Assembly: GCA_001643675.2 (NCBI GenBank)
Contig: LSRY02000032.1
Location: 1,116,001 to 1,180,000, forward strand
Source: Monocercomonoides exilis
Taxonomy: Eukaryota > Preaxostyla > Oxymonadida > Polymastigidae
Reading direction: 5' to 3'
DNA length: 64,000 nucleotides
Both the position numbers and the translations under genes were made by a program. Positions within the stretch are counted from its first letter, which is position 1. Each line of letters begins with the position of its first letter. Positions 11,801-26,800 of the stretch are shown one piece after another. The notes beneath the pieces were generated by a model. It had not been told where the DNA came from and ran no database searches. It saw nothing but the letters and a program-made list of their open reading frames with translations.

Positions 11801-14800
11801 TGTCGAATCAGAGATACCAACTACAGCTGTGTCGCTTGCATTGCTGGCTGTGCTATTAAACGGCAAAATACTGTTTTTGTTCTGAGATTCAATTCTTTGC
11901 TCTGCTTCAACAACGCGCTTAATGAGGCTTTCTTCTTCTTCTCTAATTCTTTCATTTGTTTTGCTTTCAATTTCTCCAATATTCGTTTCTTGTTTTTTTG
12001 AATCATCTTCCTTATTATCCTTCTGCTCGCCTTTAACTTCATCTTTTTCTTGTAAAGTTTCATTTACCTTTGATATTTTTTCCTGCTTCTCCATTGCATG
12101 AGCCAGTCTTGTTCCAAAAACAGTTTCAGAAGGAATCTTCTTTTTACTGTTAACATTTGCTGCATTTGCACCAACTGGACATTCAGCAGCTTTTACAACA
12201 GCTCGCGAAGGCATATTAGCAGAGGCGCCATTCATAATCTTCCAGAAGTGGCTGCTTGTATAAGCGTCTTCTTCTGCGCTCTCCTCTTTCTTTTCTTGCT
12301 TGACGGACAAATAAGGAATAGGCGCTCCCAGAACAGGAAGTTCCTTTGTTAAGTCTTTCGTGAGTGCCTGTGAAGAAATGCTTTCAGACACCGAATATGA
12401 AGGAGGCGGTCCAAAGAACGTGGAAGGAGATTCAATGACTTCCATTCGAGACAGCCAATCCTTCTTTTCTTCTTCTTCCTCTTCTTCTGAATCATCACTT
12501 GAGCTATCATCTTCGTCTTCTTCTTCTTCCTCCTCTTCCTCTTCCTCTTCCTCTTCCTCATCGTCGTCGTCATCATCATCAGAATCAGAATCAGAGTCAG
12601 AGTCAGAGTCAGAGTCAGAATCAGAATCATCACTTCCTCCTAGCAAGCCCTCTCCTTTCGTCCAAAATCTTCTGAACTTTTTCTTTTTTTCAGTGTCTTT
12701 CGATTCTTTCGTTCTTTTCCCTGAACTCGAATCGGATAAATCATTCTTACTTGCATCATCATCTGAATCATCTAAACCATCTGAATCAGCAAAATCTTTT
12801 TCTTCTATTCCTAACATTGCCCCGACCGTTTGTTTGTTGATAGGAATCTCTCCCCGAAGCATCATAAGTATCACGTCATCATCAGTTAAACCCTTATCAG
12901 AGGAAGCTGAAGCCTTTGCAGATGCAGATTTCGTTGAGGCAGTTTCAGAAACATCACCATAATCGTTTTTATCGCTTTCATTCGTGTGCTCTTTGGACGT
13001 TTCCTCCTTTCGTAGAAACTGTCCAACATCAACTGGATGCTCAATGAAGCTGTGTGTCTGAAGAAGAAGCGAAAGAGCCATAAACAAATCGTCGCTTTCA
13101 ATGTCTTCACTTTTTGTCACTTTGCAATCCTTATCACTTTTTTCTCCCTTCAAAGCATCTAAAACTGAAGTTGCTCCAGAAATAGGAGATACTCCTGTCT
13201 TTTTCAATGCAAATGTTGAAGCTAACAGACTCAGTGCTTGCTTTTCTGCTTCTGCTTCAATCTCCTTCTTTGCTAAAGCCAGTGCTTGTTCTTGCGTTAT
13301 TGGATTCTTTGTGAATGAAGACGTAGCCAGTAACATCATCATTCCATCGAAATATTCATTCTTTTTGCTGATTTCATTCGCACATTCAGATATACCCATG
13401 TCAGTTTCAGGTTTTGTATCTGCCACTTTTTCTTTTTCTTTTTCTTTTTCTTTCCCTTCGATCGTTTTGCTTTCGCTCCCAGATACTTCTGAAATAAGGA
13501 GTTTCAGAAGTTCTTCTTCGCTTTTGTCGGCACTTGTTTCTGAGGAAGCCACATCAACCGAAGAAGTTGCAATCTCTTCTTTTTCTTTGTTCTGTGCCTC
13601 AGTCTCTTCTGCTTGGTGAAGCCTTCCCATGTAACTGATGAATTTCCTTTTCTTTGCCCATTTCATTGCTAGTTTGGTGCCAATGAAGAACGGCGGAAAC
13701 ACTTCCTCTTCTGGACAGACCCAGATGTGATCACCAGGATTTGGAATCTCATATAACTCCTTTTCATCATCGTCATCTTTACTGCTGTCTCCATCACCTC
13801 CAGCCACGCCTTCTTCATCCATAACAACATCATACATTCCTTCGACACCTTTGTATTTCTTGAACATCGCAGGCGATTCTTTCAATGAGATTGAAGGAGG
13901 CAAAATTGGATCGCACAAGCAAGGCCAGTTGCGATCGGTTGTTTCGTTGCAGTCGCAGAATCCGCGCGAGTGTAAAAACGTCATCCAGGGCTCGTGTTCA
14001 GGCTTCTTCTTCTTTTCCTTCTTCTTTTTCTGCTCGTCAGTTTTGTATGACTGGAATTTGTCACGGCGGTGATGCTGATGGTCGTGGCAGGTAGCCAGGC
14101 ACACTGCACACAACCCTTCGGATTTTTTGAACTCGCAATAAACACATTCAAAGAATGCCATAATTCCACCTTTGTCGATAAGATCTGACCCAAATTTCCC
14201 AACGCCGATGGATTCCTCCAGGATTTTTGCTGGTTTGACAACAACAGCCGCCTTCTTTCCATCGTCTTTGTGGCTGCTACTGTCACTTTCTGAAGCACCA
14301 TGCACTCCGACTGTTGCTCCCCTCAAAAGACCTCTTGACAGAGCATCAAACATCGCTTCTGCAAGTCCATTGCCAGAGTCTTCCAAGCATTTCTTGAATC
14401 GTTTTTTCAGATCAGGTGAAATTGGCAACGCTTCCGCACCTTTTGGCTCAATCTTGTTCTTCTTGCTCTTTTTATGACCTTTCTTTCCTTTCTTCCTTTT
14501 TTCCTCCTCTTCCATCTCGCTCGGATCAACAAACAGATACGCAGGATGTATTCTATTCAGCTTGGCAAGTTGCTTCACTTTCCTTTTAGGCGTCTTGCTA
14601 TCAACGTGGACTGACCCGATATGCGGTCTGGCATGTCTCAGGCATATTCCTTCCTGCATGCACAGAATTGAACTCCACAATGAATCAGCCGAGGGGGTTT
14701 CAAACACATTGAGATGGATCTTAAATCTGTTGTCCAGTGCACACGAAACAGCTGCCTTTTTCATGGTAATAGTTGTCGGATATATCGGAGAGAACACTTT

Positions 14801-17800
14801 CAACTTTAAAGATGAAGAGCCAAATGCAGACGGAGGTGGTGGAGAAATAGAATCTGAATCAGAATCTGAGAAATCTCCAGCCAGTTGAAATTCCACGTTT
14901 TCTCCTTCTTCGTCTTCTAAAGAGCTGTCATCGTCAATGTCAAAGAATATCGATGTTGCTCCGCCTTCAGCATCAGCAAATGGATCTGCCCCTGATGATG
15001 AAAACGATCCAATCGATGCTGGCGATGGAGCAGTAGATGAAAGAAGCGAAGACGCACTCGAAGAGCTTACCATGTTCCGCATTAAGTCACTTCGAGCCTT
15101 TTTGCCGCAAAACAGGAATATCGATCCGAAGTCGTTCAGTTTTAAAAGTGTGTGTCGTTCCATGTTTTCGCTTATAAGAGCTTCAGCGTCTTCTTCGTTG
15201 AGGGACTTCACTCCTTCAGACGGATGAGGCATCCCTTTGATGAAAGTGGATGGGCTGTACTGATATTCCCATCGCTTGACATAAGCATGAGGTTCAATAG
15301 AAGAAGATTCAGCAGAAGAAGTCGATGATGATAATTGAGATGAGGAAGATTCATCCGAATTCGCAGAATGGAGATAAGATGGATATTCAGTCAGACAGCC
15401 TTTGCCTAAGAACTTCTTTTTGCTTTCTGTGATTCCCGTTGGAGCGCCTACACCGCCACCCCATTTTTGTCCAGACAGCCTCAGACTTCTGTCTATCACT
15501 TTTGGGAAGTAGCAGATGATGCTGTCTGAGTCTGCATCAGGCACCACAAGACGAGCCCCCTTTGCAGTTGTGTCCAGCAGAGACAGCGCATGCAGCAGGC
15601 AGCGATTGTCACAAGGGGAAGTGATCAATATTCTATCGAATTTGAAAAGTTGAGGAGACATTGATAGAAGCGAATCGACCATTGGGAAGAAGTTGATTGG
15701 AATGTCGGAGTCAATCTGGCTGTAGTAAGGAAGACTCAACGTGAATGGCGATGTGTGCGCAGTCAAAGGCCTGCTGTTCTTCAGCTGATCAGCCAAACAG
15801 CAGGATTTTGTGCCAGATTTAGAAGATGATACAGAAGATGAAAGTTTTGTTGAATGACCTTTTCCGCAACCACATTTGATGTGCACTCCATCTTCACCAT
15901 CACAACAGTACACGTCGTTCGGATTGACAATGCCAACCTTTCTTTCCCACTCAGCATATTCCTGCATCCTCTTTTCTGCTTCTTTGCAGTCCCATTCGTC
16001 ATCTTCTTCCTTCTTCACCGACGGATTTTTCATTTTGACGTTCTCTTTCAGTTCCGAAATGAGATCGAAGTTCAACACAGACATGCTCTGCACAACAAAC
16101 CCGCCTGGTGCAACAAGATTCGATGCAGCCATTCCGATGAAGTAAGGGTCACATGATATAACAAGCGTCCTCAGCCCAGGCGTCAGGTCAAGCGAATGGA
16201 GAAGGAACTCCACAAGCGCAGGTGGGAAGAAGTAAACATTGTGCTTCAGCTCTTCGACGGATACTGGAGATGACTTGTCTTTCTCCCAAAGTTTGAAGTT
16301 CTTTTCTAATGTGATCATCGGACATGATGTTGTAACAGCAGATATCACTCTCTGCGACACAGGCTCAAGAGCAGGAAACGGCAAGTTCTTTGCTTTCTCC
16401 ACAAGCGAAGAAGAAGAAGAAGAAGAAGAAGACGACGACGATAAGGCAGACTGCGATGTCTGTTCCTTTTGCTTGCGTGCTTCTTCTGAGTTCTTCTCCT
16501 GGATCATCGCATTCGCATGGTCCACCATCGAATTCGCCTTCCGCTTGCTTTCGAGCCAGAATGCTCCGTCGCTAAGCTTTTTGATCTTCTTTGAGCGAGG
16601 AAAATCAGCAAAAAGATCAAAAATGTCTTCATGCGAAATGAAGCATGGAAGGACACTCCATTCGCATTCGGATGGAAGAGGCAATGGTTGACTAACAAGA
16701 GGCGTTGAAACATCAGTTGAGGAAGATGAAGATGAAGATGAAGATGATGCTTCTTCTTTCTCTTCCTTCTTCTCTTCTTCTTTCTTTTCCTCTTCTTTCT
16801 TCTCTTCTTCCTTCTTTTCCTCTTCTTCCTTCTCTTCTTCCTTCTTTTCCTCCTCTTCTTTTTCAGTGCTTTCTTTATTATCATCAGTTTTGACAGGAAT
16901 TCCTTTCTTTTCTGCCTCTTTGATTGATTCCTGGATTGCCCGTTCCAACTCCTGCTCAAACAAAAGATCTTCAGCTGAGGCAGGTTCTTTCTTTTTTTCA
17001 TCCTTCTTTGCTTTTTTAAGTTCCTTCTTCTTTTTCTTCTCTTCTTCCTTCTTCTTCTTCTTTTCTTCTTTCTCTTTTTTCTTCTTCTGTTTTTCTGTCA
17101 GCTCAGCTTCTGCTGCAGCAGGCTTCTCTTTCTTCTCATCACTCCACAAGCATCTTGGATCAACTGGAAGCGAAGGGTGTTTGAAGAACGAGATAGGCGC
17201 TTCTCCAACTTCGTCCTCTTCTTCTTCGTCTGCATCGTCTTCACCTTCTTTCTTCGCCTTCGTTTGATGTATGCCGCTCTTTGACTTCACCAAAACACGA
17301 CGGCGCAGGTCAAATGAAAGAGGAGTCGTCAGAGACGGAGGAAGAGGCGGATGGAACTCTGTGAGTGCTTCAGTAGAGGAAGAAGAAGAAGAGGAGGAAG
17401 AAACAGAAGTTGAATGAGCATTGACCACAGGCAAAGGAGTGAGCAGGGAAACTGGCGGGAATGCTGAGCCAACGGTTGAGATGGGGAATCTTGCAACTGA
17501 CGTTTCTTTGCAGTACAAAAGACATGTCGCAACATCCACATGCTTTTTCTTTCCCATCCTGGCAATCGAGGCAAGCTCATTTCGGTTGAGGATCGCAAAG
17601 AAATATGTTCTGCTTTCTTTCTTCAGTTCCCTGTCTCGTTGCTTTGCTTCCTTCAGATCCTTCTTCCTCTTCTTCCTGGCCATCGCTTTCTCTTTCCTCT
17701 TGACTGAATCATCATCATCATCATCGTCATCGCTATCGTCTTCTCCATCTTCTCCATCATCATCACCTCCGCGGCATCCACAATCACAGCAATCAGCCAG

Positions 17801-20800
17801 CTTGCTTTTCACTCCGCATTCTGAGCAGCGGAATTCTGAGTTGTTCTTTTCTTTGATGAGCTGCGAGGGAAGCGACAGCACCTGTCCACACTCGCATTTG
17901 ACGACAGACAGGATGAAGCAGCGCCTGCAGATGGAAAGGCAGGCAGTGGCACAGACATCGAAGAAGGAGTGCTCCCAGCTGGACAAAGTGGCATCCATCA
18001 CAACAGGTGAGAAGGTTGTCAACGGAGCTGCCCCTGTGGTAGAGGCAGATGGAGAAAAGGACGGAGAAATCGAAGGCGAAGAGAAAGGTGATGGAGAAGG
18101 TGTTGATGGAACACTCAAAAGATTGGTGGTGTCTTTATTGGGAGACTCATAAAGAGATGTGCTAAGTCCCTTTTCGCCATCTTCAATGTGCTTCATAAGC
18201 ATGTCTTTTCCAGTCTCAGAAAGCGAAAATGGAACAGAAGATGCTGGAGCGATAATTCCATCATCCTTCTTCTTTTCTCCCATTTTCGACTTCACATCAT
18301 CTGGAGCAATTGTCAGCTGCATTGTGATTGGCGTTTCGGCAAGCTCCTCCAAAAGAGCACCACATCGCATAGAAGTTGCAGCAGAGTTCTCAGCTTTTGC
18401 TTCTTTGGCAAACGATGAAGCAACAGAGAACAAAGAACGGCCTGCCAAAGGAGCAGTTGGTAGTGACTGAACAGACGATGACAACAAATATGAGACGAGC
18501 TCATGTGGAAGATCATTCAACACATTCATTTCGAGAAGTGATCTGATAAATGAGGAAGATGAAATAGAAGCGGAAGATGCAACAAGAAGAGCTGTAAGAA
18601 ATAGAGAGGAATCTGAAATTGTATTTACGTTTTTAGCTTCATTGCTTTCTTCAGAAGATGAAAGAAGTTCATTTTTCTCTTTCATCTTTTGCGAATTTAG
18701 TTCATTCAAAACTTTCAGCATTGCATCTTTAATTTGAAGCATCTCCACACAAACTTTCAAGTTCTCAGTGAATTTTCTGCAAATCTCTTCTTTTTTCTGG
18801 CTACAAGCTGTCTTTGAACAATCACATTCTTCTTTCATCCTTTCAATTTTCAAGCTGATAAATGGAACAGCCTTTGCCTTTCTTTTCATATCTTTGTCGC
18901 TGCAATCTGCATCGCAATCAAACAAAACAGAAGCAGTTGGCATTCCTTCAGAAGCTTGAATCACTGTGCCTGAGTGTCCAGTTGTGACATCCACAACTCT
19001 ATCTCCGGTGCGAATAGACAACGACACATCAGACTGAAAGCCAACAGAATGGAACAAAACTAAAAGAATGTTTAATGCCTCATTTTTGTGCAAATATTGA
19101 TTTATCTGCGAAAGACGAGGAACCTGAGACTCAGTTTTCATAGCAGAATCTGATCCATTTGACGACTTGAGCCAAGGGAACATTGCATTAATTGCATTTG
19201 GCAACGAATTCACCATTGAATTAATTCTGTTGGATGTCCAGTCATTCCACTTGCTTCCAGCAACGTTTTCAGCAATCACTTTGACAACAGTATTTTCAGC
19301 AGCACGGCTGACTTTCTGCATCGAAGTGTATGTCTGCAGACGAAACGGAACTAAGAAGAAGCGGATGAGAGCGTCCCAAAAGATGGAAAGACGCCTTTCT
19401 GTTTCAGGATCAACATCTGGCTTCTTCTTCTTCTTTTGCTTAGACTCTCCTTCGTCTGACTGAACTGAGTCTGCTTCACTTGCTTGAGTGCGCAGTTCAG
19501 ACTTCACGGACAGCGCTGGAGATTTCGAGCTTGAACTGGCAGGCGCAGGGGAAACAGACCTTCTCTGGCTATGAGCGATAGCAGGCTTGCTGACTTCAAC
19601 TGCTCCTTCGCTTTGACTTTTGCCTTCTTTCTTCAATTCGCTTTCTCGTTTCTGCAGCGCCTTCAACCACTGGACTCCAACTTTAGCAGTTGTGGAGTCG
19701 ATGCCTGATGAAGTAAGAAGTGTGCTTAGCAAACCATTCTCTAATGAAAGAAGAGAAGCAACATGATCAGAATTCAAAGCAAGGAATGGTATGACTGTCT
19801 TGAAAAAGCTGATCGATGCATCAAGAAGCGAAGCTTTGGCAGATGAAGATGAAGATGAAGAAGATGCTCCTGTGGATGGCTGACTGGAAGAGAGAAATCG
19901 GACAGCCGAAGAAAGCGCTTCTTTCCTTTGTTGCGATGAAAACAAATAAGAATGAATTGTCTGTGCTGCTGTTGAAGGGCTTGGCTGATAGCGTGTAAGA
20001 AGCCATGTTCTTAGTCTGGCAAGATCCTCATCTGATTCTCCCGCAGATGTTGAAGAAGCACTGGAGGATTGCTGGTCAATCATTGACAGAGGAATAAGTG
20101 TGCTCATCCGGAAAGATGTTGGCAAGCTTGCAATAACCAGCAGCAAATCAAATAGATCGTATTCTTTTCCTTTTAATGAAACAGATACCCCACTTTTAGT
20201 GCCTGAAGGCGAAGATGGCTCATAAAAAGACAGTAAAAGTGGAATGCATGAGAGAGAGACAAGTTGAACGCGAGGCGATCCAAAAAGAGCACACAATGCC
20301 ATTTCCTGAATTGCAGAGTATTTCTTGTTTGAAGAAGCAGATGATGCAGATGATGCTGACAATGGCTGTTTTGCTTGATCTTTCAAAATGGATCGGAGTG
20401 TTTCGTGCGAAGAATATGTGCTAAGGATAGTTTTCAATGAGGTGAGAAGAGTAAAGATTGTTGTATCATCAATTGAATGGAATGATTTGTTTGTGTCATC
20501 TCCACAATCCTTCACATCACTTGAATTTTCAACGAAAAGATGAGGCTGATAGAAATTGTTGAGCTTCAATGAATTGTCCTCTTCTTTTTCGTCACCTTCT
20601 GCCAATTTCTCGTTGACACCATCGTTTTCTTCCAACTGATCTATCCATTGAATAAGTTCTTTTGTGTTGCTCGCTCCGATTCTGCCTGACTGGATTTCTC
20701 GAACAATACGACTCATTCCAGCAGATGAAACAAGAGCATCGCTTATTACCTCATCTGCACACACAGACAGACAGTTCAAAAGACAGTTAATTGCCTCCTT

Positions 20801-23800
20801 CGATAATGCCATCATCGATTCTGAACATTTTTTGGCTGACTGTCGCTTTGAAGAGCATGTTAATTCACAAATCTCAACTGTCATTGCCTTCAGCACAGCA
20901 GCAGCGATTCGCTTCACCTGAATAATGTCAATTTCAACAGACGACTGAACAGAAAGAATTGTCTTTACTGATTTGCACAAAGAAGGAATAATCAATGCCA
21001 GCTCCTTTTCAACAGCAGTCATTGTGCTGCTTCCATGAAGCAAGTTAGCGAAATGGCTGTTGAGTGTTGAAACACATTTAGTGAAGAAGATTGAGAAAAG
21101 AGACAGAAGATGAGAAACACGTGCAGCTTGTAGCAGAGCAACTGGAGAATGAATAGAAGAAGAGGCCGATCCATCCTCTGTGGTTGAAATAGCCCTCGTG
21201 AATGATTCGATTTCGTTGTCAAGAACAGTCTGAAGTGTCGAAAACAGACGAATCATTTCAGCAAATTTCGACATTTCAGCTGCAGAAGGCGAACCAGCAG
21301 AAAACAACTTTGATTTTACAGTTTCCTCTGTGACTGACAGAATCAGCGAGCGAACTGACCTGCACAGCTCAAACAGCGAAAGAGACACGAAATGAGAGGA
21401 CTTGGCAGAATAAGACGAAAGTGCACGCAATCCAAACAGCTGCAGCTGATTGCTCAGGCGCTTCATCAAAAGTGATCGGATAAAGCCAGGTGAATGGAAA
21501 GATGCAACAAAAGAGGTTGAAGATGCAGCTGATGAAGAAGCTGATTGACTCGAAAGATCAAAAGACATCCCAACTTTCTCAAATGCTGCTGAAGCATAAG
21601 ACAAGATCTGATTGTCTGTGAAAGACAAGAAAAGCGAATGAGACAAAGAAGGAGAAAGAACCATTTCGTTCATGAGCTTCATTCTTTTCTTTTGATCTGC
21701 AATCACTTTATCCATTCCAGTCTTCAATGGAGCATCAGTTGCATCAATGCCACGAACATCTCCCATCAATTGCGCTTCAATAGAAGACAACACTTTGTCC
21801 ATTATTTCACAAGAGATTCCTTCACAAGCAATTCTTTTGCACAACAAGGCTGTCGTTGCATCATCAAGAACACTCCGATAAGAAGCTGATGGTCGTTTGC
21901 TGTTTGACTGAGAAGAAGAAGAAGACGAAGAAGAAGACGAAGAAGAAGACGAAGAAGAAGACGAAGAAGAAGACGAAGAAGAAGACGGAGTTTGATAAGA
22001 TGACGGTATTTCATTGGAGCTCGTTTGAGCATCAGAATATGGTGAAATGTGATCTGGAAGAGGAAGAGACGGATGCCGAAGAGGATTCATTATTTCCTTC
22101 AGCATTTGTCCAGAAAGACAAGACATCGAATGAGAAAGCACGACACACCAAAGACCTTCTCCCACATCTTCATCTTGAACACGAGCAGAAGATGCAGATG
22201 AAGACGAAGATGACGATGCTGCTGATGAATCGTTCTTAATCAACCTTTCGTATTCAAATGGTGAATTGCCAGGAGAGGAGTGTACGACTTTAGTTGGGTG
22301 GTTGATCTTCTTTTTGTCTTCTTCAACAAACATGCCACGTCCCATTTCGCTTGCTCTTCCGTCGACTCTTCCGCCAAACGCGCTGTGTGACGTGGGCATG
22401 ATGGATGTCACGTCGCATTCAATTCCCCAGTCAACACCGCTTTTGTCAGAGAAGAATGAAAACACCAGTGCTGGCTGCATCACAACAATCTCGTCTTTCG
22501 GGAAGCTGTTGCCTGTGAAGAGATAAAGTCTCTTGCCTTCCTTTTTGTTTGTGGAAGGCAGACGAAGCGCAGTGAACTTCGAAGAAGAAGAAGAAGAACC
22601 ACTTTTCTTGGCAGATGAAGGCGATCCTGCTGTGCCTGCACTCGGAGCAGAAACAGAATGCTCAATCGCTTTTGCCATTTGCCATTTTGTTGGAAGTGAA
22701 ATTGTGAAGAAGTCGTATCTTTGTTCTGTTTTGCACTGTTTGTTGAATCTGATACGATATCCCAGCGCAGACGGCACATAGAACACCTCCTTCCAATCCT
22801 CGTTGTTGAGATATGGATGGCTTGTTTCGATTCTGACTGTGGCAGATTGCAAAGAAACAGTTTCTGTATGATGCAGCAAACGATACTGTTCGGTGAAGAA
22901 CAGAGGATATGGAACATTTGATGCACGTCTAACAACTTCTTGCTTTGATGATGAGCACGATTCTGAAGCAGAACTCTGAAGTGCCTTTAATTTATCAGCT
23001 GGAAATATCAATCCAAGCATATTGTCGAAGTATCGCTGGAAAATCAGAACGGGTTTCAGAAACACAGCTGCAGCATCTGTGGAAGAAGAAGAGAGAATTG
23101 CCATCATCACACGAAGCGGATGAACCAGCTTCCCAGCAAATGAATGAAAGACCACAGACAGCAGTGAACGGCGAAATGAAACATTCACAACAGACGACGA
23201 CGAAGAAGAAGAAGAGGAAGAAGAAAGCTGCTGGAGCTTTTTGGTTATCTTGTCGAACACAACACAGCTTCCTCCCAACACATACAGTGCATAGTGTGCA
23301 AAGAATGGGAAGAGCACATTAAATGCAGGGTTGATTGCTTCAGCTGGAACAATTTTGTTCTCAAAGCTTTGTGACCTCTGATTCTGAGAAGATAGAGTTT
23401 TCTTTGGCCTTGGAACAAGTCTGAAGAACAGAGAAAACAGCTGCTTTTGGAAAGAGCACAAGAATTCCAAAAGAGACGAATGGGACTTTTGACGCTCATC
23501 CAGTGAATTCTGACTGTCAATCAAAGAATTGAGATTAGAAACTGTGCTGTTCACTTCGCTCAGAATCATCATCTGCCAAACGCGAACTGCATTCAAATAA
23601 AACGAAAGAGACGAGTCTGTATTTCCACTCTGGAGAGGTTCAAATTTTCCAAACAATGCTTCTTTCTCAATTTTGCTCACTGACATTTTTGCGCTTTGCT
23701 TTGTGAGCGATAGAGGTTGATAAAGTGAAGGGAAAAGTTGAGGACTTAAAGAAGCAACAGGAAGGAGATTTCTGGTCGAAAATGCAGATAGTGTCACAAA

Positions 23801-26800
23801 CTTCATGTGATATGGAACAATTGCAAATATCCTTGTGATGATTGATGAAACATCACAAGGAATATCAAACTGAAGCGAAGAAGATGCTAATAATGAAGTC
23901 GAAGATGCCTCTGGCGCTTCATTTCCAGAAAGGCACAGTGAATGGAAAGAAAGCTGAGCAGCATCTTTGTTTGATTTTCTTTGAGCGATTGCCTGTGTTA
24001 ATATGTTTGCCAGAAGTTCCAGTGCTTGTGTTGAAGATTCTGCGAATGTGATCACAACCAAAAGAAGAAGCCCCACAGAATAAGCAGAAACAGCATCCAA
24101 AGCAGATGCAAACGGCAATTCTTTGCTTGCCTTTGCAGAACAGAATTTATTCACTGCTTCAAACAAAGCAGATATATGCGAATCCAAAATCCCAACAGAC
24201 TTTCTCGTGAATGGCGAATGAAACAGTGAAAGCACGTTGGCCCTTGAAATGCACATGACAGAATAAATGCAGCTGCAAAGATGTGCAATTTTCCTTTCAA
24301 TTTCTTTGAGTTTTGTCTGAGACTTTGCTTCAGAAGCAAGTGATGTATACTCCTTTACTGCGTCGTTCAGAAGATTGTTGAGGAGATTTAGAGTTTCGGC
24401 TGCTTCCTCTACAAACTGCGACGATGCATCCAGAACATATGGCGCAAACAATGTCATACATTCAAAAGAAGTCAAGGGCGATTCAGCTCCTGCAAATTGA
24501 GAGAAATTCTGTAAGTGGCTAAGCATTTGATGAGCAATCACAAGTGAGTCAGTCTCCTTCTGCTTTTCATCCACCAGCGCCTTCGAAGAGGAATGCTGCA
24601 TTTGACAATGATATTCTTGCTTCCTATCTTCTAATTGCACCCATGCAGAAATTATTTCTTTGTGTTCTTCTTCTTCTCTCTTCAGAATCCCCATTCTCTG
24701 CTTCATTTTTAATCTGTGCAGCATCAGAAGCAAATCCACTGAGTCTTCGCTGCTTTGCTGTTGCTTGAGTTCTTCTTCTCCACAGCATGTAAGACTATTC
24801 AAATATTCATTGATTGTCATTTCAGCAGCTGTTGGAATGCTCTTAACTGAGTTATCAGTCAGTGGAAGAATCATCAATTTCTGTTCCTGTGCTTCTTTCT
24901 CCTTTTCTGTCTCTTTCAGCTGATCTTTTCCGTGATTATCCTTTTTCGAAGAAGATGAGTCTCTTTTGAAAAACAATGCCTCTGACGACCGAGTGATGAG
25001 CACCTGGTTCACTCTATCGAAACAGACAGGACCAGACTGAAGAGTGAAATTTATAGACAGTTCGATGTGCGGCTCCATCTCAATTTCTATTGCTTCTACT
25101 TCCCTTTTCTGAGCTGATTCGTTGAATGAAGACGAGGCAGAAAGAGAAAACATCATGTCCTCTTCGCTGTTTGCACCACAAGCACTGTCTCTGCACAAAC
25201 TGCACTGCTTCTTGTTGGAATCGAGTTTTGTGTTCTGATCTATCTCCTTTATCGCATCATCTATGTTCGCTCTCAGATTGTATTGCACGAGTGGCTCATT
25301 CAACTGTGCAGATGTGAGGCAGAAGGCATATCCATCTGAAAAGATGCTTCCTTCGAGCAGATGCTTTTTGGTAAGAAGACGAATCTTGTTGATCATCGGA
25401 TGAGACGGCGCCAGAGGCATCCTCGTCAGCTTGTGCGAGGCGCGGTGCAGATGGTTTTCTCTGCCGGTTTCGTAGCATTCGGGGCAGACGAACACTGCTC
25501 TGGTATTGATGTTGTCGTATGTGAAGTATGATAAAGTAGATGATAAATGCTCCAAATTGGCAGATGGCTTTCTCATCTCCTTTTGCAGCTCTTCATCGCT
25601 GTGGATAGACTCTTCACCTCTACTCCCAATCCTCACAAAATCTTCCCATTCGCGGCGTGTGCATTCTGTGCAACAGAACTGTACGTCTGGCGAGAGAGCT
25701 CTTCCGCACACGTTGCACGATTCGAGTGAGACATGATTCGATGTCGAGAGAAGATGGCGGCTCTGCACACGCCATTCAGACAGCTGTGGCAGTGTGTGAG
25801 TGTTCTGTGCAAGTGGCAGAGTCTGACTGAAGACGGTGCATCTCCTATAAACAGTCACCAGGATAAATGGCAGTGCCTCGTTGGCGCTGTGTACAAGCGA
25901 TGCCAAATGAAGCAGATGTTCACCATCAGTGCCGAAGCGTGCCACCTCCGAATAGCCCATCTTCCGCAGCTCACGTGGCGTCAAACCCGTTTTCTTCTTC
26001 TTTGCAGCATTCTCGTTTTGCGTAATTTCAGATTTTGATTGAGCTTTCTCTTTTTCTGAATCGTCAAGCGAGTTTGAATTCTCTTCTATCTCTTCCTCCT
26101 CTTCCTCTTCCTCTTCTTCACTTATTTCGCTGGAATCGTCCATCCAGCTGTCTTCTTCATTTGAGTTGCTTCCTTCTCTATCAATCTCATTTTCAACAAC
26201 TCCTTCTGAAGTCAACGTATTTTGTGACAAATGATCATCGTCTTCTTCTCCATCATCTTCATCTTCTGCTTCTTCTTTTGCTTTTCTCTTTTCTTCTTCT
26301 TCACTCTCTTTTTTCTTTGTCTTGTCTGTTTCATGTTTTTCTTTTCTATCCTTCAGCTCGACTTCTTCTTCATCTATCTCTGAATCAGAATCTGAAGCAA
26401 GATCATCATCTCCTTTCTTTTTCCCTTCAACATTGTCTTCCTCTTCCTCATCCTCGTCTCCTTCCTCCTCTCCATCACCATCGCTTTTATCCTTTTTCCC
26501 TTCTCTTCCACTTTCTCCAGTTGAAGCAGCATTATCAGCACCAGACGATGCCTCACCGCTTCCTGTGTCATCTTCCTTGCTTTCCTTTGCAGCTCTTTCT
26601 CTTCCTTTGAGCGTCGAAAGCTGCGCGTGCTGAAGGAGTGTTTCGCGGAGAACAGGCGAATACGATGTCAGCTGTGCAACCTCGTGGAGCATCGAAGGAA
26701 GCGTGACAAACGAAAGTGATGGCTCCTCAAATGGACTCTGAGATCCTTTTGAATTGCAGGAAGATGGAAAATTCTCTTTTGAAGAAGAATTACGCTCTTT

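Noticed and set aside
14800-26700. Many long antisense frames on the plus strand opposite the giant gene
   Set aside because: They follow from codon bias and Ser/Glu repeats on the coding strand and show no domains.
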